Shown: in pieces, positions 9,969 to 21,247 of the stretch
Numbering within the stretch: position 1 is the first letter of the stretch
Layout of the letters: each line of letters begins with the position of its first letter
Origin: Synechococcus sp. CC9902
Lineage (GTDB): Bacteria > Cyanobacteriota > Cyanobacteriia > PCC-6307 > Cyanobiaceae
Direction of reading: 5' to 3'
DNA: 64,000 nt
Assembly: GCF_000012505.1 (NCBI RefSeq)
Contig: NC_007513.1
Coordinates: forward strand, 124,001-188,000
The notes under the pieces: generated by a model
The model's database searches: none
Told to the model about the DNA's origin: nothing
The model's input: the letters and a program-made list of their open reading frames with translations, nothing else
Made by a program: the position numbers and the translations under genes

Positions 9969-10873
9969 TTCCTTTGATACGTAGGATTTTGAATTCGCGG
10001 CTGAAGCTCTCGGTTGTAGTTATTGCCTACAATATGGATCGTGAGATGCTTCGGACAATTTATTCGCTTTCTCCTGCTTATCAGCGTGGTGTTACCGGTT
10101 CGGAGTACGAAGTAATTGTTGTCGACAATGGTTCTGAAAGTCCTCTAAAAACTGATCATTGGATTTCTAGGCCCGGATGGAAGATTCGATTTTTTCGTCT
10201 CCCTCCCGGTGATGTCTCTCCCTGTTCTGCGATTAATGCAGGTGTCGAAAATGCCCGTGCATCTCACGTTTGCGTCATGGTTGATGGAGCTCGCATGTTG
10301 TCGCCTGGAGTTATTGATGGAATTTTGCAGCAGATTCGAATATCTTCTGACTCCTTTGTCTTCACATTGGGCTGGCACCTAGGTCCCCAGCCTCAAAATG
10401 TGTCAATCACCCAGGGCTATTCCCAAAAATTAGAAGATAAAATGTTGCGCCAAGCTCGTTGGCGAGAAGATGGTTATCGGCTGTTTGACATTGCCAGTTT
10501 GGCTGCTTCCTCCAGAGGGGGTTGGTTTTCATCCATTAATGAGAGTAACTGCTTTGCTATTTCTCGTGCTCAATTTAAAGTGATGGGTGGTTTCGATCAG
10601 CGTTTTGTCTCTCCCGGGGGTGGCTTGGTTAATTTAGATTTTTTTAAACGGGCTGTGGAATCAGCCTTGTTGAAACCTTGTGTGCTCCTTGGCGAGGGTA
10701 GTTTTCACCAGGTTCATGGTGGTGTTGCGACGAATGTTCCGATGGAAGATCATCCTGGATCTGTTTTCGCTGAGGAGTATCAAAATATTCGTGGATTAGC
10801 GTATCAATCACCAATCTATGAGCCACTCTATGTAGGAAGATTGTCCCAATCGGCTCGTCGATTTCTCTCGTAA
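9965..10873 (+). CDS. Glycosyltransferase family 2 (GT-A fold)
   Basis: The product has a family 2 glycosyltransferase core: a first strand [14 protein letters not shown] at residues 15-28, VVDNGSES at 52-59, a metal-site-like VDGAR at 106-110 and a C-terminal domain containing [13 protein letters not shown]. It probably adds a sugar to a surface glycan; donor and acceptor are unknown. The longest frame starts with a TTG that overlaps the secA stop codon by 4 bases (TTGA); a TTG at 9989 (MNSRLKLS) would leave a gap of 20 bases instead. No ATG start is available before the first beta strand. The neighbours are sulfotransferase and further transferase genes on the same strand. Confidence 0.82.
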   Translation: MIPLIRRILNSRLKLSVVVIAYNMDREMLRTIYSLSPAYQRGVTGSEYEVIVVDNGSESPLKTDHWISRPGWKIRFFRLPPGDVSPCSAINAGVENARASHVCVMVDGARMLSPGVIDGILQQIRISSDSFVFTLGWHLGPQPQNVSITQGYSQKLEDKMLRQARWREDGYRLFDIASLAASSRGGWFSSINESNCFAISRAQFKVMGGFDQRFVSPGGGLVNLDFFKRAVESALLKPCVLLGEGSFHQVHGGVATNVPMEDHPGSVFAEEYQNIRGLAYQSPIYEPLYVGRLSQSARRFLS

Positions 10874-10911
10874 ACCTTTTTGACTAAAAGAATTGTTCTT
10901 TCTTTGTATTT

Positions 10912-11781
10912 ATGCTTTTCAGAAGTTTCTTAAGAAGGTGCCTATCATCTTCACAACAACTTTGGACTTTTCCCCAAAAAGTCATGTTGCGATTATGCCG
11001 GTTGGCTTCAAATAGGGTTCTTAATGGTGGGCCAGCCGTCTTCATTTCTGGTCCTATTCCTAAAGCTGATTGGAGGCGGAGTCAGGTTGTGGTGATTTTG
11101 GGTATGCATCGCAGCGGTACAAGTTTATTGACTGGAACACTTCAGGAAGCTGGACTCGTGCTTGGTGATGTCGTGACCTCTGCTCCCCATAACCGTAAAG
11201 GCAATCGAGAGGCTCTTCCGATTCGTGCTTTGCATGATGATCTGTTGCATTCTTCTGGTGGTTCTTGGGATCATCCTCCGTCGCAAGTGATCTGGAAGCC
11301 TAGTCATCGTGCTCTGAGGGATGACATTGTTGTCGGCTATCAACACGAATGTTTCTGGGGTTTCAAAGATCCGCGTAGTTTGTTTTGTTTGGAGGGTTGG
11401 CTTGAGGTATTGCCGGAGCTTCAGCCAGTTGCTATCTTTCGGCATCCTGAAGCCGTGGCTCGATCTCTTAGGGCGCGTGAGGGGATGGCCTTAGCTGATG
11501 GCCTTGTTCTTTGGACGTTGTACAACCAACAGCTGCTGTACTGGATGGATCAATTGGATGTGCCCCTTTTGCATTTCAGTTCAGATCTCAACGCTTTTTG
11601 TACTGATGCCGTTGCGTTGATTGATCGATTGAACTTGCCACATAGAATGAGTGCAAATTCGCTCCAGTTTCCCGATGCAAAATTGCATCATCAGAGCTCA
11701 TCTAAGCTGCCTCTGCCTCGGGATGTTCAAGATCTCTATGATCAGCTTTTAGATCGTAAATTCTCTACTCTTTCTATATAA
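10912..11781 (+). CDS. Sulfotransferase family protein
   Basis: This 289-residue protein carries the 5'-phosphosulfate-binding loop GMHRSGTS at residues 64-71 after a beta strand (VVVIL), and a likely 3'-phosphate-binding segment IFRHPEAVARSLRARE near 174-189. Both are hallmarks of PAPS-dependent sulfotransferases, which move sulfate to sugar hydroxyls or other acceptors. The first 55 residues are basic and of unclear role. It lies 38 bases after a GT2 gene and in the same direction, so a sulfated glycan is the likely product. A second sulfotransferase occurs at 13528-14343. Confidence 0.85.
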   Translation: MLFRSFLRRCLSSSQQLWTFPQKVMLRLCRLASNRVLNGGPAVFISGPIPKADWRRSQVVVILGMHRSGTSLLTGTLQEAGLVLGDVVTSAPHNRKGNREALPIRALHDDLLHSSGGSWDHPPSQVIWKPSHRALRDDIVVGYQHECFWGFKDPRSLFCLEGWLEVLPELQPVAIFRHPEAVARSLRAREGMALADGLVLWTLYNQQLLYWMDQLDVPLLHFSSDLNAFCTDAVALIDRLNLPHRMSANSLQFPDAKLHHQSSSKLPLPRDVQDLYDQLLDRKFSTLSI

Positions 11782-11968
11782 TGTTGGCATCGGATTTGGA
11801 TTGTTTGGACACAATAGTATTTCTTAAGTAATTTTTTACCCATTCTGCATGTTAATATTTGCATAAATTTATATGCTTTTACCTGTCTTGCAGTGTCGCG
11901 CTCTCCAATCGCTTAACGCTTGTGATTCATGCTAAATTAGTATAAGTATCCTCCTCAATTAGCTATAG

Positions 11969-12709
11969 TTGTCTAGCAGTTTGATTGAGTCTGCTCCCAG
12001 TTTCAAGGTCTTTTATCGGACCTCGTCAAAATTTGGACGTCATCCGATTGACTCGGTTGACAGTTTTCTGACAATTAAAACTATATTGCAGAGTTTCTCA
12101 AAACATGAGGTCGTTTGTATCTGTGATAATACATCTAATTTTCAGAGTGCTTTCTTTTCAGACCAGTTCCCTCATACTTACATCACAAAATTAGGTAATT
12201 GCGGCTCATTTCGTTTGGCAGTTAAGCTTGCAATGGCTTCTTTGCATCCTGCCTCGATTTACTATTTTGTGGAGGATGATCACCTTCACTTGCCTGATCA
12301 AAAAAAGTTTCTTATAGAAGGTCTTAAGCATTTTGATTTTGTAAGCCTATATGATCATCCTGATAAATATTTTGACCCTGGTTATCAGCAATTGCGTCGA
12401 CGTATTGTTTGGACATCTATGGGTCATTTTGCTGAATCTCCAAGTACCGTCATGACCTTTGCTTGTAGTGCAGAGACCCTTAAACGTGCTTCGCCGATTC
12501 TCTTGGACGAACGCTTGACGGGATCCGATTTGAAGATTCCACTCGATCATTCGATGTTTATTGCCCTTGGTGAGGCAGGTTTTTCACTTGGAACAGCTTT
12601 GCCTGGTCGGTCAACGCATTGCGAGCAAAATTTCCTCTCTCCAGGAATCGATTGGCTCACTTATGCCAAACAAATTGCATTAGATTGCTTCACTTCTTCT
12701 AACGCATGA
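11969..12709 (+). CDS. Putative GT-A-like glycosyltransferase
   Basis: The family is not certain. The 246-residue protein has a first strand FKVFYRTS, a strand EVVCICDN, and an IYYFVEDDHLH segment with VEDDH at residues 101-105 that resembles the metal-binding acidic motif of GT-A transferases. The following SLYDHPDKYFDPGY and the later DHSMFIALGEAG are typical of uncharacterised cyanobacterial surface-glycan transferases. Start codon choice is open between TTG at 11969 and TTG at 11981 (MIESAPSF). Its stop overlaps the ATG of the next transferase by 4 bases (ATGA), so the two are translationally coupled. Confidence 0.68.
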   Translation: MSSSLIESAPSFKVFYRTSSKFGRHPIDSVDSFLTIKTILQSFSKHEVVCICDNTSNFQSAFFSDQFPHTYITKLGNCGSFRLAVKLAMASLHPASIYYFVEDDHLHLPDQKKFLIEGLKHFDFVSLYDHPDKYFDPGYQQLRRRIVWTSMGHFAESPSTVMTFACSAETLKRASPILLDERLTGSDLKIPLDHSMFIALGEAGFSLGTALPGRSTHCEQNFLSPGIDWLTYAKQIALDCFTSSNA

Positions 12710-13383
12710 CGGACGTTATTTGTATTCCAACTCTAAAACGCTATGATCTGCTATGTAGACTGTGTTTGGCATTAACTCAGGGTAAAGATCCTGTAGATTC
12801 ATCTAATATTATTATTATAGATAACGGTGGTAGTTTGTTGGAATCGTTATGCTGGCGGCAAATTTCTTCTTTTTTCACGCTTAAAAAACCTGAAGTAATT
12901 ATTCCATCTGAAAATCTTGGTGTGGCTGGTAGTTGGAATTATTTTGTTAAAAATTTCGGGCGATGTGTCATTGCTAATGATGATGTTGTCTTTTCTCGCC
13001 AGGTTTTGCAATGTTTTCGCTGGGCTTCTATGGCGTATCCGAATACTGTGATTTTCGAAAATGACGATCCTGTTGGTGGGTTTTCTACTTTTCTTGTCAA
13101 TCGTCCGGAGCTCTGGTTGGAGATGGGTGGTTTTGACGAGCTTTTGAATCCTGCATACTTTGAAGATAACGATTGTCGACGTCGTCTTTTATTGGCGGGC
13201 AACCCCTCTAGGACTATTCCTTTAACAGGTTGGCGACACGACAATTCTTCAACGCTTCTTGCTTCTGATGAAAGCTATAAGCGGATGCATTGGTGTCTCT
13301 ATAAACGTAATAGGGCCTATTATCACTTGAAGTGGGGTGGTTATCCTGGGCATGAGATTTATCAAACTCCTTTTGGGATTTAA
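12706..13383 (+). CDS. Glycosyltransferase family 2-like protein
   Basis: This 225-residue protein has the family 2 pattern: NIIIIDNGG at residues 34-42, SENLGVAGSWN at 68-78, the acidic NDDV at 91-94 corresponding to the DxD metal site, FEDNDCRRR near 153 as the likely catalytic-base region, and WRHDNSST near 177. It is short for the family but appears complete. The ATGA overlap couples it to the preceding gene, so the two products may form a pair acting in sequence. It probably transfers a sugar to a cell-surface glycan. Confidence 0.8.
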   Translation: MTDVICIPTLKRYDLLCRLCLALTQGKDPVDSSNIIIIDNGGSLLESLCWRQISSFFTLKKPEVIIPSENLGVAGSWNYFVKNFGRCVIANDDVVFSRQVLQCFRWASMAYPNTVIFENDDPVGGFSTFLVNRPELWLEMGGFDELLNPAYFEDNDCRRRLLLAGNPSRTIPLTGWRHDNSSTLLASDESYKRMHWCLYKRNRAYYHLKWGGYPGHEIYQTPFGI

Positions 13384-13527
13384 ATTGATAACTGTATCTA
13401 TGGAATTTTAATGGGTGCTGATAATTGCTTTATTGTTGCCAATTGCTCTCCTTAGATTTGCCTGCTAAATCTACTTTAATGTCCTAAGATTTATTCTTGA
13501 CGTGTTTTTGGCTTTGACTCCTTCTTG

Positions 13528-14343
13528 TTAATAAGCCTTATCGTGATTGATCCAGTTTTTGCAATCCCATCCCAGTAGTTTTTCTAATTTTTTAATTTCG
13601 CCGTCATAGATTTTAAAAAGTGCTGAAAAGATATTTTCGGGAATTGCTTTTGGTATGTCAGTGGGGTTCGGCAAAAAGTTTCCTTGGTCTTTGGATGGAT
13701 GTGATTCCCATGAATCAACTAAAATTTCTTTTTCAAACCCCCTTGGCTCTAATTGAAGGTGATGGTAAACAATTTGAAGTGTTTGTACTGGATGGTATAA
13801 AAGGTCATCCTGTTTTATCGCTAGAAATTGCTCGCGTGGAAAATATCTCCAGACCCTTCTTATCTGTTCTGTGTAAAAGCCTCTGCTTAAATACGAGCAG
13901 GTTCTGTCTTGTAATGGAAGGGATTTGCGGCAGTTAATTTCTTCTTCTTCAAGGGTTAGCGGTATCTCTTTATTGTCTCTCCCCCTTAACTGCTCCATTC
14001 GCCAATTCGCGTATGCGCGTGTGATGGGATTTCTTAGGACTGCGATTAGTCTTATTTCTGGATTATATCGCCAAATTCTTTTCATGGATGGTTCCCACCA
14101 CATGCTATTTGGGGTGGCTTCCCCGCAATGTTTTGTCTTGCTCTGTCGCTCGTAGTGTTTTTCTATCCTCCTATCAATTTTCTCTATCTCTTGATCAGAC
14201 CAGTCTGAGAGTTCGTTATCAAAAATATGAAGTTCTTTTGTTTGGGGAAGATTGATTTCAGGGTGGTTTCGTAGGTATTGATGCAATGCACTTGTTCCAC
14301 TCTTTTGGGCACCACATATAAGAAATGATAATCGACGTCCCAT
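13528..14343 (-). CDS. Sulfotransferase domain protein
   Basis: This is the second PAPS-dependent sulfotransferase of the island, 271 residues. The 5'-phosphosulfate loop is GAQKSGTS at residues 11-18, followed by LHQYLRNHP; the 3'-phosphate region is LRNPITRAYANWRMEQ at about 104-119, with the expected Arg and an aromatic/Asn context close to heparan-type sulfotransferases. The acceptor is probably a glycan; nothing in the sequence fixes which one. It is on the opposite strand to the preceding transferases and converges with them. The last residues are lysine-rich. Confidence 0.87.
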   Translation of the reverse strand: MGRRLSFLICGAQKSGTSALHQYLRNHPEINLPQTKELHIFDNELSDWSDQEIEKIDRRIEKHYERQSKTKHCGEATPNSMWWEPSMKRIWRYNPEIRLIAVLRNPITRAYANWRMEQLRGRDNKEIPLTLEEEEINCRKSLPLQDRTCSYLSRGFYTEQIRRVWRYFPREQFLAIKQDDLLYHPVQTLQIVYHHLQLEPRGFEKEILVDSWESHPSKDQGNFLPNPTDIPKAIPENIFSALFKIYDGEIKKLEKLLGWDCKNWINHDKAY

Positions 14344-14576
14344 TGTTTATCTGTGCAAAGTCTTGCGTCTATAGTAAGGCATCGTTTTGATTGGCGCTCA
14401 ATGCGATTTTATTTAGGCAAACTTAATTGTTCGATTTTATTGTCTTGTGGAAGTTTTTCGGAAATGATCTATCGATATATTGCCTGATTGTTCTGTGTAG
14501 TTCTTTTTATTAAAAAATATTTTCAACTCGTTTGAGTTTTGTTCCTTGGTTCTGACCCCATTTAATAGCTGCTCGA

Positions 14577-15320
14577 CTAGCTGCTCTCCCCGAGAAATTC
14601 GAGAATCTCTCGGTCTTTGAGGCTCTGCGCTTCGCCGCCTCGGTCGTCTTGCAAGGCACAATCTGTCGCCACGTCATCGAGGCAGCTCCGGAGTGCGTTC
14701 ACCGTGTTCTCCAGCTCGTCGATGCGCTCCATCAGGTTGCGGATCACATTCGCCTCCGCATCGGGGAGGGCGGAATGGGCCAGGGGGTTGATGCGGACGC
14801 CGCTTTGGTGGATCACCCGGCCGGGAATGCCCACCACGGTGGAATCTTCTTCCACATCGCGCACCACTACGGATCCAGCTCCAATGCGCGTGTTGGGTCC
14901 GATGGTGATCGCCCCCAGCACCTTGGCTCCGGCCCCCACCACAACGTTTTCCCCCAGCGTGGGATGGCGTTTGCCGTGGTCTTTGCCGGTGCCCCCCAGG
15001 GTGACGCCTTGATACAACAAGCAGCGGTGTCCGATTTCGGCGGTTTCCCCGATCACCACACCCATGCCGTGGTCGATGAACACGCTTGTGCCGATGCGGG
15101 CGCCGGGATGAATTTCAATGCCGGTGAGTGCACGCCCCACTTGGCTGATGCAGCGTGCCAGGAGCTTGAGCGGCAAGCGGCTGCGCCAAAGCCGATGGCT
15201 GAAGCGGTGCAGGCTGATGGCGTGGAGGCCTGGATAGCAGCACAGCATCTCCACCCAACCGCGAGCAGCCGGGTCGCGCTCGCGAATGATGGCGAGATCG
15301 GCTCGGATCTGATCAAGCAT
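14577..15320 (-). CDS. cysE: Serine O-acetyltransferase
   Basis: CysE makes O-acetylserine from serine and acetyl-CoA, the carbon skeleton for cysteine. The 247-residue protein has the N-terminal helical domain ([17 protein letters not shown]) and a left-handed beta-helix of hexapeptide repeats from about residue 65. It includes the conserved [23 protein letters not shown] and [17 protein letters not shown] segments with the catalytic His residues. The tail of about 75 residues after the helix contains a short coiled coil ([14 protein letters not shown]). It lies 9 bases behind the GntR-type regulator on the same strand, so the two are likely co-transcribed. Confidence 0.95.
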   Translation of the reverse strand: MLDQIRADLAIIRERDPAARGWVEMLCCYPGLHAISLHRFSHRLWRSRLPLKLLARCISQVGRALTGIEIHPGARIGTSVFIDHGMGVVIGETAEIGHRCLLYQGVTLGGTGKDHGKRHPTLGENVVVGAGAKVLGAITIGPNTRIGAGSVVVRDVEEDSTVVGIPGRVIHQSGVRINPLAHSALPDAEANVIRNLMERIDELENTVNALRSCLDDVATDCALQDDRGGEAQSLKDREILEFLGESS

Positions 15321-15329
15321 CGGCGGGGG

Positions 15330-16331
15330 TCAGCTGGCGGTCGCGGGGGTCTGAAGGCCGATCTCCTTGCGGAGCAAATCGATCGTATCGGTGCTGAGGT
15401 AGCTCTCGGCGCAGTGCAGCTGCGGCATGCGCATCAGTTGCGACCGGTTTTGGCGCAGGCTCTGTTCAACCAGGGGCAAACTTGGGCGATCGCAGAGCAC
15501 GTGGCTAGAGGCCCGGAGTAGCGCCAACAGACGACTCCCCACATCTGGTGTGGCGGTCATCAACAGAAGGTCATTGCCACGCATCGAGTGCAGGATCACT
15601 TCGGCGGCCCGCAAGATGCCAGGGCTGATGCTCACGAGGCCAACACAACTGCCGGGGCGTAGCTCTTTGAGCATGGCCAGCTCATTGCGGAAATCGTTGA
15701 GATCCACTGCTACAGCACGAACGCTGTGTTTTTTTGCTAACTCCTCTATGGGCTGGAGGAAGTAACGGCTCGTCACCACCGTTCCATTGCTGGATGTTTC
15801 GAGCACGTTTTCCAATTCCTCCATCGGCACCACTTCCACGGGTACGTCGAGGCAGGGTTCCAATTCCTCGGCGATCAGCATCGAAGCGCCAATGTCTTCC
15901 CTGGGAGTGCTCACCAACACCCGGGCGCCACAACGCAGCCGCCAGTCGATCTCCCGGGTAAGCAGCTCACGCGTTTGCTGAAGTGTGCAGCCGGCGTTCA
16001 GCAGACCATCCACGCATTTGCGCACTTCCCGATCGAGATCGGTGACGCCGCGGTTGCGGATGTGCGGTGGAGTTTTGATTTCACGCGGTTTCTGCTGGTC
16101 GCGCACATAGATGCCCGATCCAGCCATGGCTTCTACGACACCGTCGGTTTCGAGCTGGCGGTACACCTTGCTGATCGTGTTGCGGTGCAGTCCGGTCTGC
16201 ATCGCCAGCTGTCGCGTACTCGGTAAGCGGTGGCCAGGCGGGTAATGCCGGGCAGCGATGGCGAAACAGATTTGGTTGTACAGCTGGGTCGACGCGGGGA
16301 TGTCGCTTTCCTGCTGGATATGAAATCGCAC
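15330..16331 (-). CDS. GntR-family transcriptional regulator
   Basis: The first 75 residues form a GntR winged helix: STQLYNQICFAIAARHYPPG, then RLPSTRQLAMQTGLHRNTISKVYRQLETDG with the recognition helix, and a GSGIYV wing. The C-terminal 230 residues are not a FadR, HutC or aminotransferase (MocR) domain that I recognise; they contain alternating strands and helices (VLVSTPRED, VVTSRYFL, VGLVSISPG, LLMTATPDVGS) like a periplasmic-binding or sugar-isomerase fold. It precedes cysE by 9 bases and may control cysteine synthesis, but no operator was identified. Length 333 residues, ATG start. Confidence 0.85.
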   Translation of the reverse strand: MRFHIQQESDIPASTQLYNQICFAIAARHYPPGHRLPSTRQLAMQTGLHRNTISKVYRQLETDGVVEAMAGSGIYVRDQQKPREIKTPPHIRNRGVTDLDREVRKCVDGLLNAGCTLQQTRELLTREIDWRLRCGARVLVSTPREDIGASMLIAEELEPCLDVPVEVVPMEELENVLETSSNGTVVTSRYFLQPIEELAKKHSVRAVAVDLNDFRNELAMLKELRPGSCVGLVSISPGILRAAEVILHSMRGNDLLLMTATPDVGSRLLALLRASSHVLCDRPSLPLVEQSLRQNRSQLMRMPQLHCAESYLSTDTIDLLRKEIGLQTPATAS

Positions 16332-16580
16332 TCCGGTGGGCCAGGTTGTAATGCGGCCACCATACGGAGCGAATCCGCTGGTGACAATTGGTTGTGTGTC
16401 CCTGAGCTTGTGACAATCTCCAACTCTCCAAGCGGCGACTGGGTCGATTTGACCCTGGGAGCTGTGCCACTTAGCTCTCGGTGGTCGCCCGTCGCATCAG
16501 GCTTGAGCGATATGGATCATACTTCGTACCAAAAACGTGTATTTATCGTGTTCCGTGAGGTGTTTGGCGTGAATGCCTAA

Positions 16581-16834
16581 GTGCGCAGCGTTGCCGATCG
16601 ACTTGCGGCGGCGGGGGTGTCGGCTGAGGCGATGCAGTTATTGCAAGAACGGCACCAGGTCTTGATTTGTTTTATTCGGACCAGGATCTGGCCGAGGGTC
16701 GACGCCACAGAAGGGCCATGAATGACTGTCGATCAGACAAGTCGAGCCCAACGGAGCCGACCACGGCTTTTTGGATTAGGAGCGCAGCAACTTCAATCCT
16801 TAGGCCTCATCCCAGGGTTGGTAACTCTTACTAG
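16581..16834 (+). pseudogene. Possible frameshifted small gene in the 16,332-16,845 gap
   Basis: The 514-base gap between the GntR gene and infC has no intact convincing gene. From a GTG at 16581 a frame reads through a helical stretch (VADRLAAAGVSAEAMQLLQ, then ERHQV). At about 16,660 the coding-like signal moves to another frame that continues DLFYSDQDLAEGRRHRRAM to a stop at 16834. One extra base near 16,662 would join the two halves into a single protein of about 85 residues. This may be a decayed gene, a sequencing error, or chance. The rest of the gap carries the promoter side of the GntR gene and nothing else I can name. Confidence 0.3.
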
Positions 16835-16845
16835 AGGGGTACTTA

Positions 16846-17499
16846 TCAGGCCTGAGGGGCCGCCACTTTGGCGGCAGTGGACCGTGGAGGTGCAGGGATC
16901 GTGCGGATCGCTTGGTGCACGCTTGAATCCTTGTCGTCTTTTTTCAGGAGGGGGGTCTTACGAGGCGTCAGGAACATGATCATGTTGCGTCCCTCTCGCT
17001 TTGGGGATTGCTGGATTTCGGCCTTTTCTTCCAAATCTTTCGCCATGCGCCGCAACAAAACTTCTGCTAATGCGGTGTGTTGAATTTCCCGGCCACGGAA
17101 AATCACGGTGCACTTCACCTTGTCGCCGGCTTTGAGGAAGCGTTGGGCTTGGCCGATTCGCACGTCGTAATCATGGGAGTCAATTTTGTATCGCATTTTT
17201 ACTTCTTTAACTTCGGTCTGGTGTGACTTCTTCTTCGCTTCCTTGGCTTTCTTTTCCTGCTCGAATTTGAACTTGCCGTAGTCCATGATCCGGCACACCG
17301 GCGGATCGGCCTTTTCGCTGACAAGCACCAGATCCAATTCACGCTCTTTGGACACTTCCAGCGCTTCTTCCCTGCTGATCACTCCGAGTTGGCTGCCGTC
17401 TGAATCAACAACCCGCAACTGGGGGTAACTGATTCGGTCATTGATGTTTGGAAGCTCCCTTACTGGAGCGCGACGGTCAAAACGGGGACGTGGAGCCAT
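16846..17499 (-). CDS. infC: Translation initiation factor IF-3
   Basis: IF-3 binds the 30S subunit and checks start-codon/initiator-tRNA pairing. The protein has the IF3 N-domain ([23 protein letters not shown]), the linker helix rich in Lys ([17 protein letters not shown]) and the C-domain ([21 protein letters not shown], then [14 protein letters not shown]). The final 35 residues after MIMFLTPRK form an Ala/Pro/Thr-rich tail, making it 217 residues instead of about 180. The start is a normal ATG, unlike the AUU of enterobacterial infC. It lies 56 bases downstream of miaA on the same strand. Confidence 0.96.
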   Translation of the reverse strand: MAPRPRFDRRAPVRELPNINDRISYPQLRVVDSDGSQLGVISREEALEVSKERELDLVLVSEKADPPVCRIMDYGKFKFEQEKKAKEAKKKSHQTEVKEVKMRYKIDSHDYDVRIGQAQRFLKAGDKVKCTVIFRGREIQHTALAEVLLRRMAKDLEEKAEIQQSPKREGRNMIMFLTPRKTPLLKKDDKDSSVHQAIRTIPAPPRSTAAKVAAPQA

Positions 17500-17555
17500 T
17501 CAGAGGGAAAAGGGAACAGGTGCAGACAACACGAAAAACAAAACGTCTGCTCAGT

Positions 17556-18452
17556 TCAGCCTAGGTGTTGTTCGATCAGCGTCATCGCTTCCGTTAACAG
17601 ATCCTGTTCACTGAGCCATTGGGGAGTGTGTTGGCGCCGAAACCAGGTGCGTTGACGTTTGGCGAATTGCCGTGTGCGCTGGCAGGTGGTGGCGATCGCC
17701 GCCTGCCTTGTGATCGATCCATCGTTGATTTGCAGTGCTTCTCCGTAGCCGATCGTTTGCAGCAGCGGTAAGTCGGCTCCGTAGCGGTCGGCCAAGCGTT
17801 GGGTTTCCTCCACTAATCCGTCTTGATACAGCTGTTCAGTGCGTTGGTTGATGCGTTGGCGCAGGTTGGTGGGATTTAGGCCGAGTTCCAAAATTCTCCA
17901 GGGGGGAGGTTCCACGCTGGCCTGACCACTCATCGGTTGGCCTGAGGCGTAGAGCACCTCAAGGGCGCGCTGGGTGCGGACCACATCCGCAGGGGAAATT
18001 TTTGCAGCGGCTATTGGATCCGCGGCGGCCAAGAGCGGATGGCAGACGGCTTGTCCCATGGCACTGAATTGCTTACGCAGCTCTGGTTGCGGGCCCACAG
18101 CTGGTGGTTTGAGACCGCTTGTTAAGGCTTTCAGGTACAAACCGCTGCCCCCCACAAGTAGAGCGATGCCCCGTTCGCTTAGTTCACGCTCAATGCAGGG
18201 CGTGGCTTCCGCTTGAAACTCCTGCAGCGTGATCGGCTGGTTGGGATCGCGCAGGTCGAGTAAGTGGTGCGTCACCCGGGCCTGTTGTTCGGCTGTGGGT
18301 TTGGCGGTGCCCACGTCCATCTCCCGATACAGCTGGCGGGAATCCACGTTGATCACTGGCAGCCCGAGCCGTTCGGCCAGCTCAAGGGCGAGGGCGGTTT
18401 TGCCGCTGGCGGTGGGCCCCAGCAAGGTGATCACGAGAGGTTGTGTGGACAT
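17556..18452 (-). CDS. miaA: tRNA dimethylallyltransferase
   Basis: MiaA adds a dimethylallyl group to A37 of tRNAs reading UNN codons. The P-loop [11 protein letters not shown] is at residues 12-22, followed by the substrate-binding [16 protein letters not shown] and later [11 protein letters not shown]. The C-terminal region has [10 protein letters not shown], the usual tRNA-contact segment. The length of 298 residues is normal. It precedes infC on the minus strand and is divergent from gyrB, with 158 bases between the two start codons. Confidence 0.96.
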   Translation of the reverse strand: MSTQPLVITLLGPTASGKTALALELAERLGLPVINVDSRQLYREMDVGTAKPTAEQQARVTHHLLDLRDPNQPITLQEFQAEATPCIERELSERGIALLVGGSGLYLKALTSGLKPPAVGPQPELRKQFSAMGQAVCHPLLAAADPIAAAKISPADVVRTQRALEVLYASGQPMSGQASVEPPPWRILELGLNPTNLRQRINQRTEQLYQDGLVEETQRLADRYGADLPLLQTIGYGEALQINDGSITRQAAIATTCQRTRQFAKRQRTWFRRQHTPQWLSEQDLLTEAMTLIEQHLG

Positions 18453-18610
18453 CGCCGCAGTTAGAAGGGGTTGGAGGCCAATTGGAGATAGCGCTTCAGA
18501 GGCCTCTGCAGGACGCTGTAGACACCCGGTGTAAAATTGAGAATGTCAGATCGTGGTTCAGACCCGTTGCGGCCCCATAGAACCCAGTTTCCTGACTTGA
18601 GAGCTTCTGA

Positions 18611-20577
<1,967 letters not shown>

Positions 20578-20578
<1 letters not shown>

Positions 20579-20886
20579 TGGGTCCGATGTTGCGATGGAG
20601 TTGGCTGCTCGGCGTGGCCTTGATGGCCCCAGCCGCCATGCCAGCCGGTGGTGCAGATTTTCGGCAACCTCAAGTGCGACGTCGCGTCGGTATTGGTGGT
20701 CATCTGCATGTGGCGTCTGATGCACCTCTGCGGTTGAGTCCGATGGCTGTTGCCCCGCGTCTGAGCACGCTTAGGGCTGGAACCTCATTGCGATTGCTTC
20801 GACGTTGGTCTGCTGCGGACGGCAACGATTGGTTGCACGTGCAACCAATCGGTGAGGATCAACCCCGTGGCTGGCTCCGCGCTTGA
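20578..20886 (+). CDS. Exported small SH3-like domain protein
   Basis: The 102-residue product has an N-terminal signal peptide ([22 protein letters not shown], cleaved near residue 26) followed by a compact beta-rich segment resembling a bacterial SH3 domain ([18 protein letters not shown], then [10 protein letters not shown]). Such domains often bind cell wall peptides, but the target here is unknown. It begins within the gyrB stop codon and is followed at once by two CrcB genes, forming a gyrB-SH3-crcB-crcB transcription unit. Confidence 0.7.
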
Positions 20887-21247
20887 GGCGCTCTTAGTAG
20901 GGATAGGGGCGATCCCTGGAGCCTGGCTGCGCTTAAAAGCGGTCAATCATTTTGAGCCGATGGTGCCCAAAAAGCATTGGGGCACGTTTGCTGTGAACGT
21001 GATCGCCTGTTTTGGTTTGGGCTTGGTGTTGGCGCTCTATCAAAGCTGCAGTGCCAAAACAGGACTCGCCCTGTTGATTGGGGTGGGATTCTTCGGAAGC
21101 CTCAGCACTTTTTCCACCTTTGCGGTGGAGCTTCTCAATGAATTGCGGGCTGGTCGCCCCTTCGTATCGCTTGTCTTAGCGCTCGCTTCGATTGCGGCTG
21201 GGCTATGCGCGGCAGGGGTTGGTTATGGCCTGGGGGCTTATGGCTGA
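20867..21247 (+). CDS. crcB: Fluoride channel subunit CrcB/Fluc (first of pair)
   Basis: CrcB proteins are small four-helix membrane channels that expel fluoride. The family marks are visible: [13 protein letters not shown] near the N-terminus, the [15 protein letters not shown] helix with the pore Asn, and [12 protein letters not shown] with the phenylalanine box. I chose the GTG at 20867 ([11 protein letters not shown]) because a GAGG sequence lies nine bases before it; a GTG at 20852 is possible. It overlaps the SH3 gene by 20 bases and the second crcB by 8. Two adjacent, different subunits suggest a heterodimer or two oppositely oriented partners. Confidence 0.9.
   Translation: MAGSALEALLVGIGAIPGAWLRLKAVNHFEPMVPKKHWGTFAVNVIACFGLGLVLALYQSCSAKTGLALLIGVGFFGSLSTFSTFAVELLNELRAGRPFVSLVLALASIAAGLCAAGVGYGLGAYG

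Noticed and set aside
14437-14661. 74-codon minus-strand ORF past the end of cysE
   Set aside because: Starts inside cysE in another frame and runs into AT-rich intergenic DNA; no independent support.
14649-15521. 290-codon plus-strand ORF
   Set aside because: Antisense to cysE and the end of the GntR gene, both with strong family motifs.
16722-16979. 85-codon plus-strand ORF next to infC
   Set aside because: Overlaps the infC 3' coding region antisense and begins inside the frameshifted remnant.
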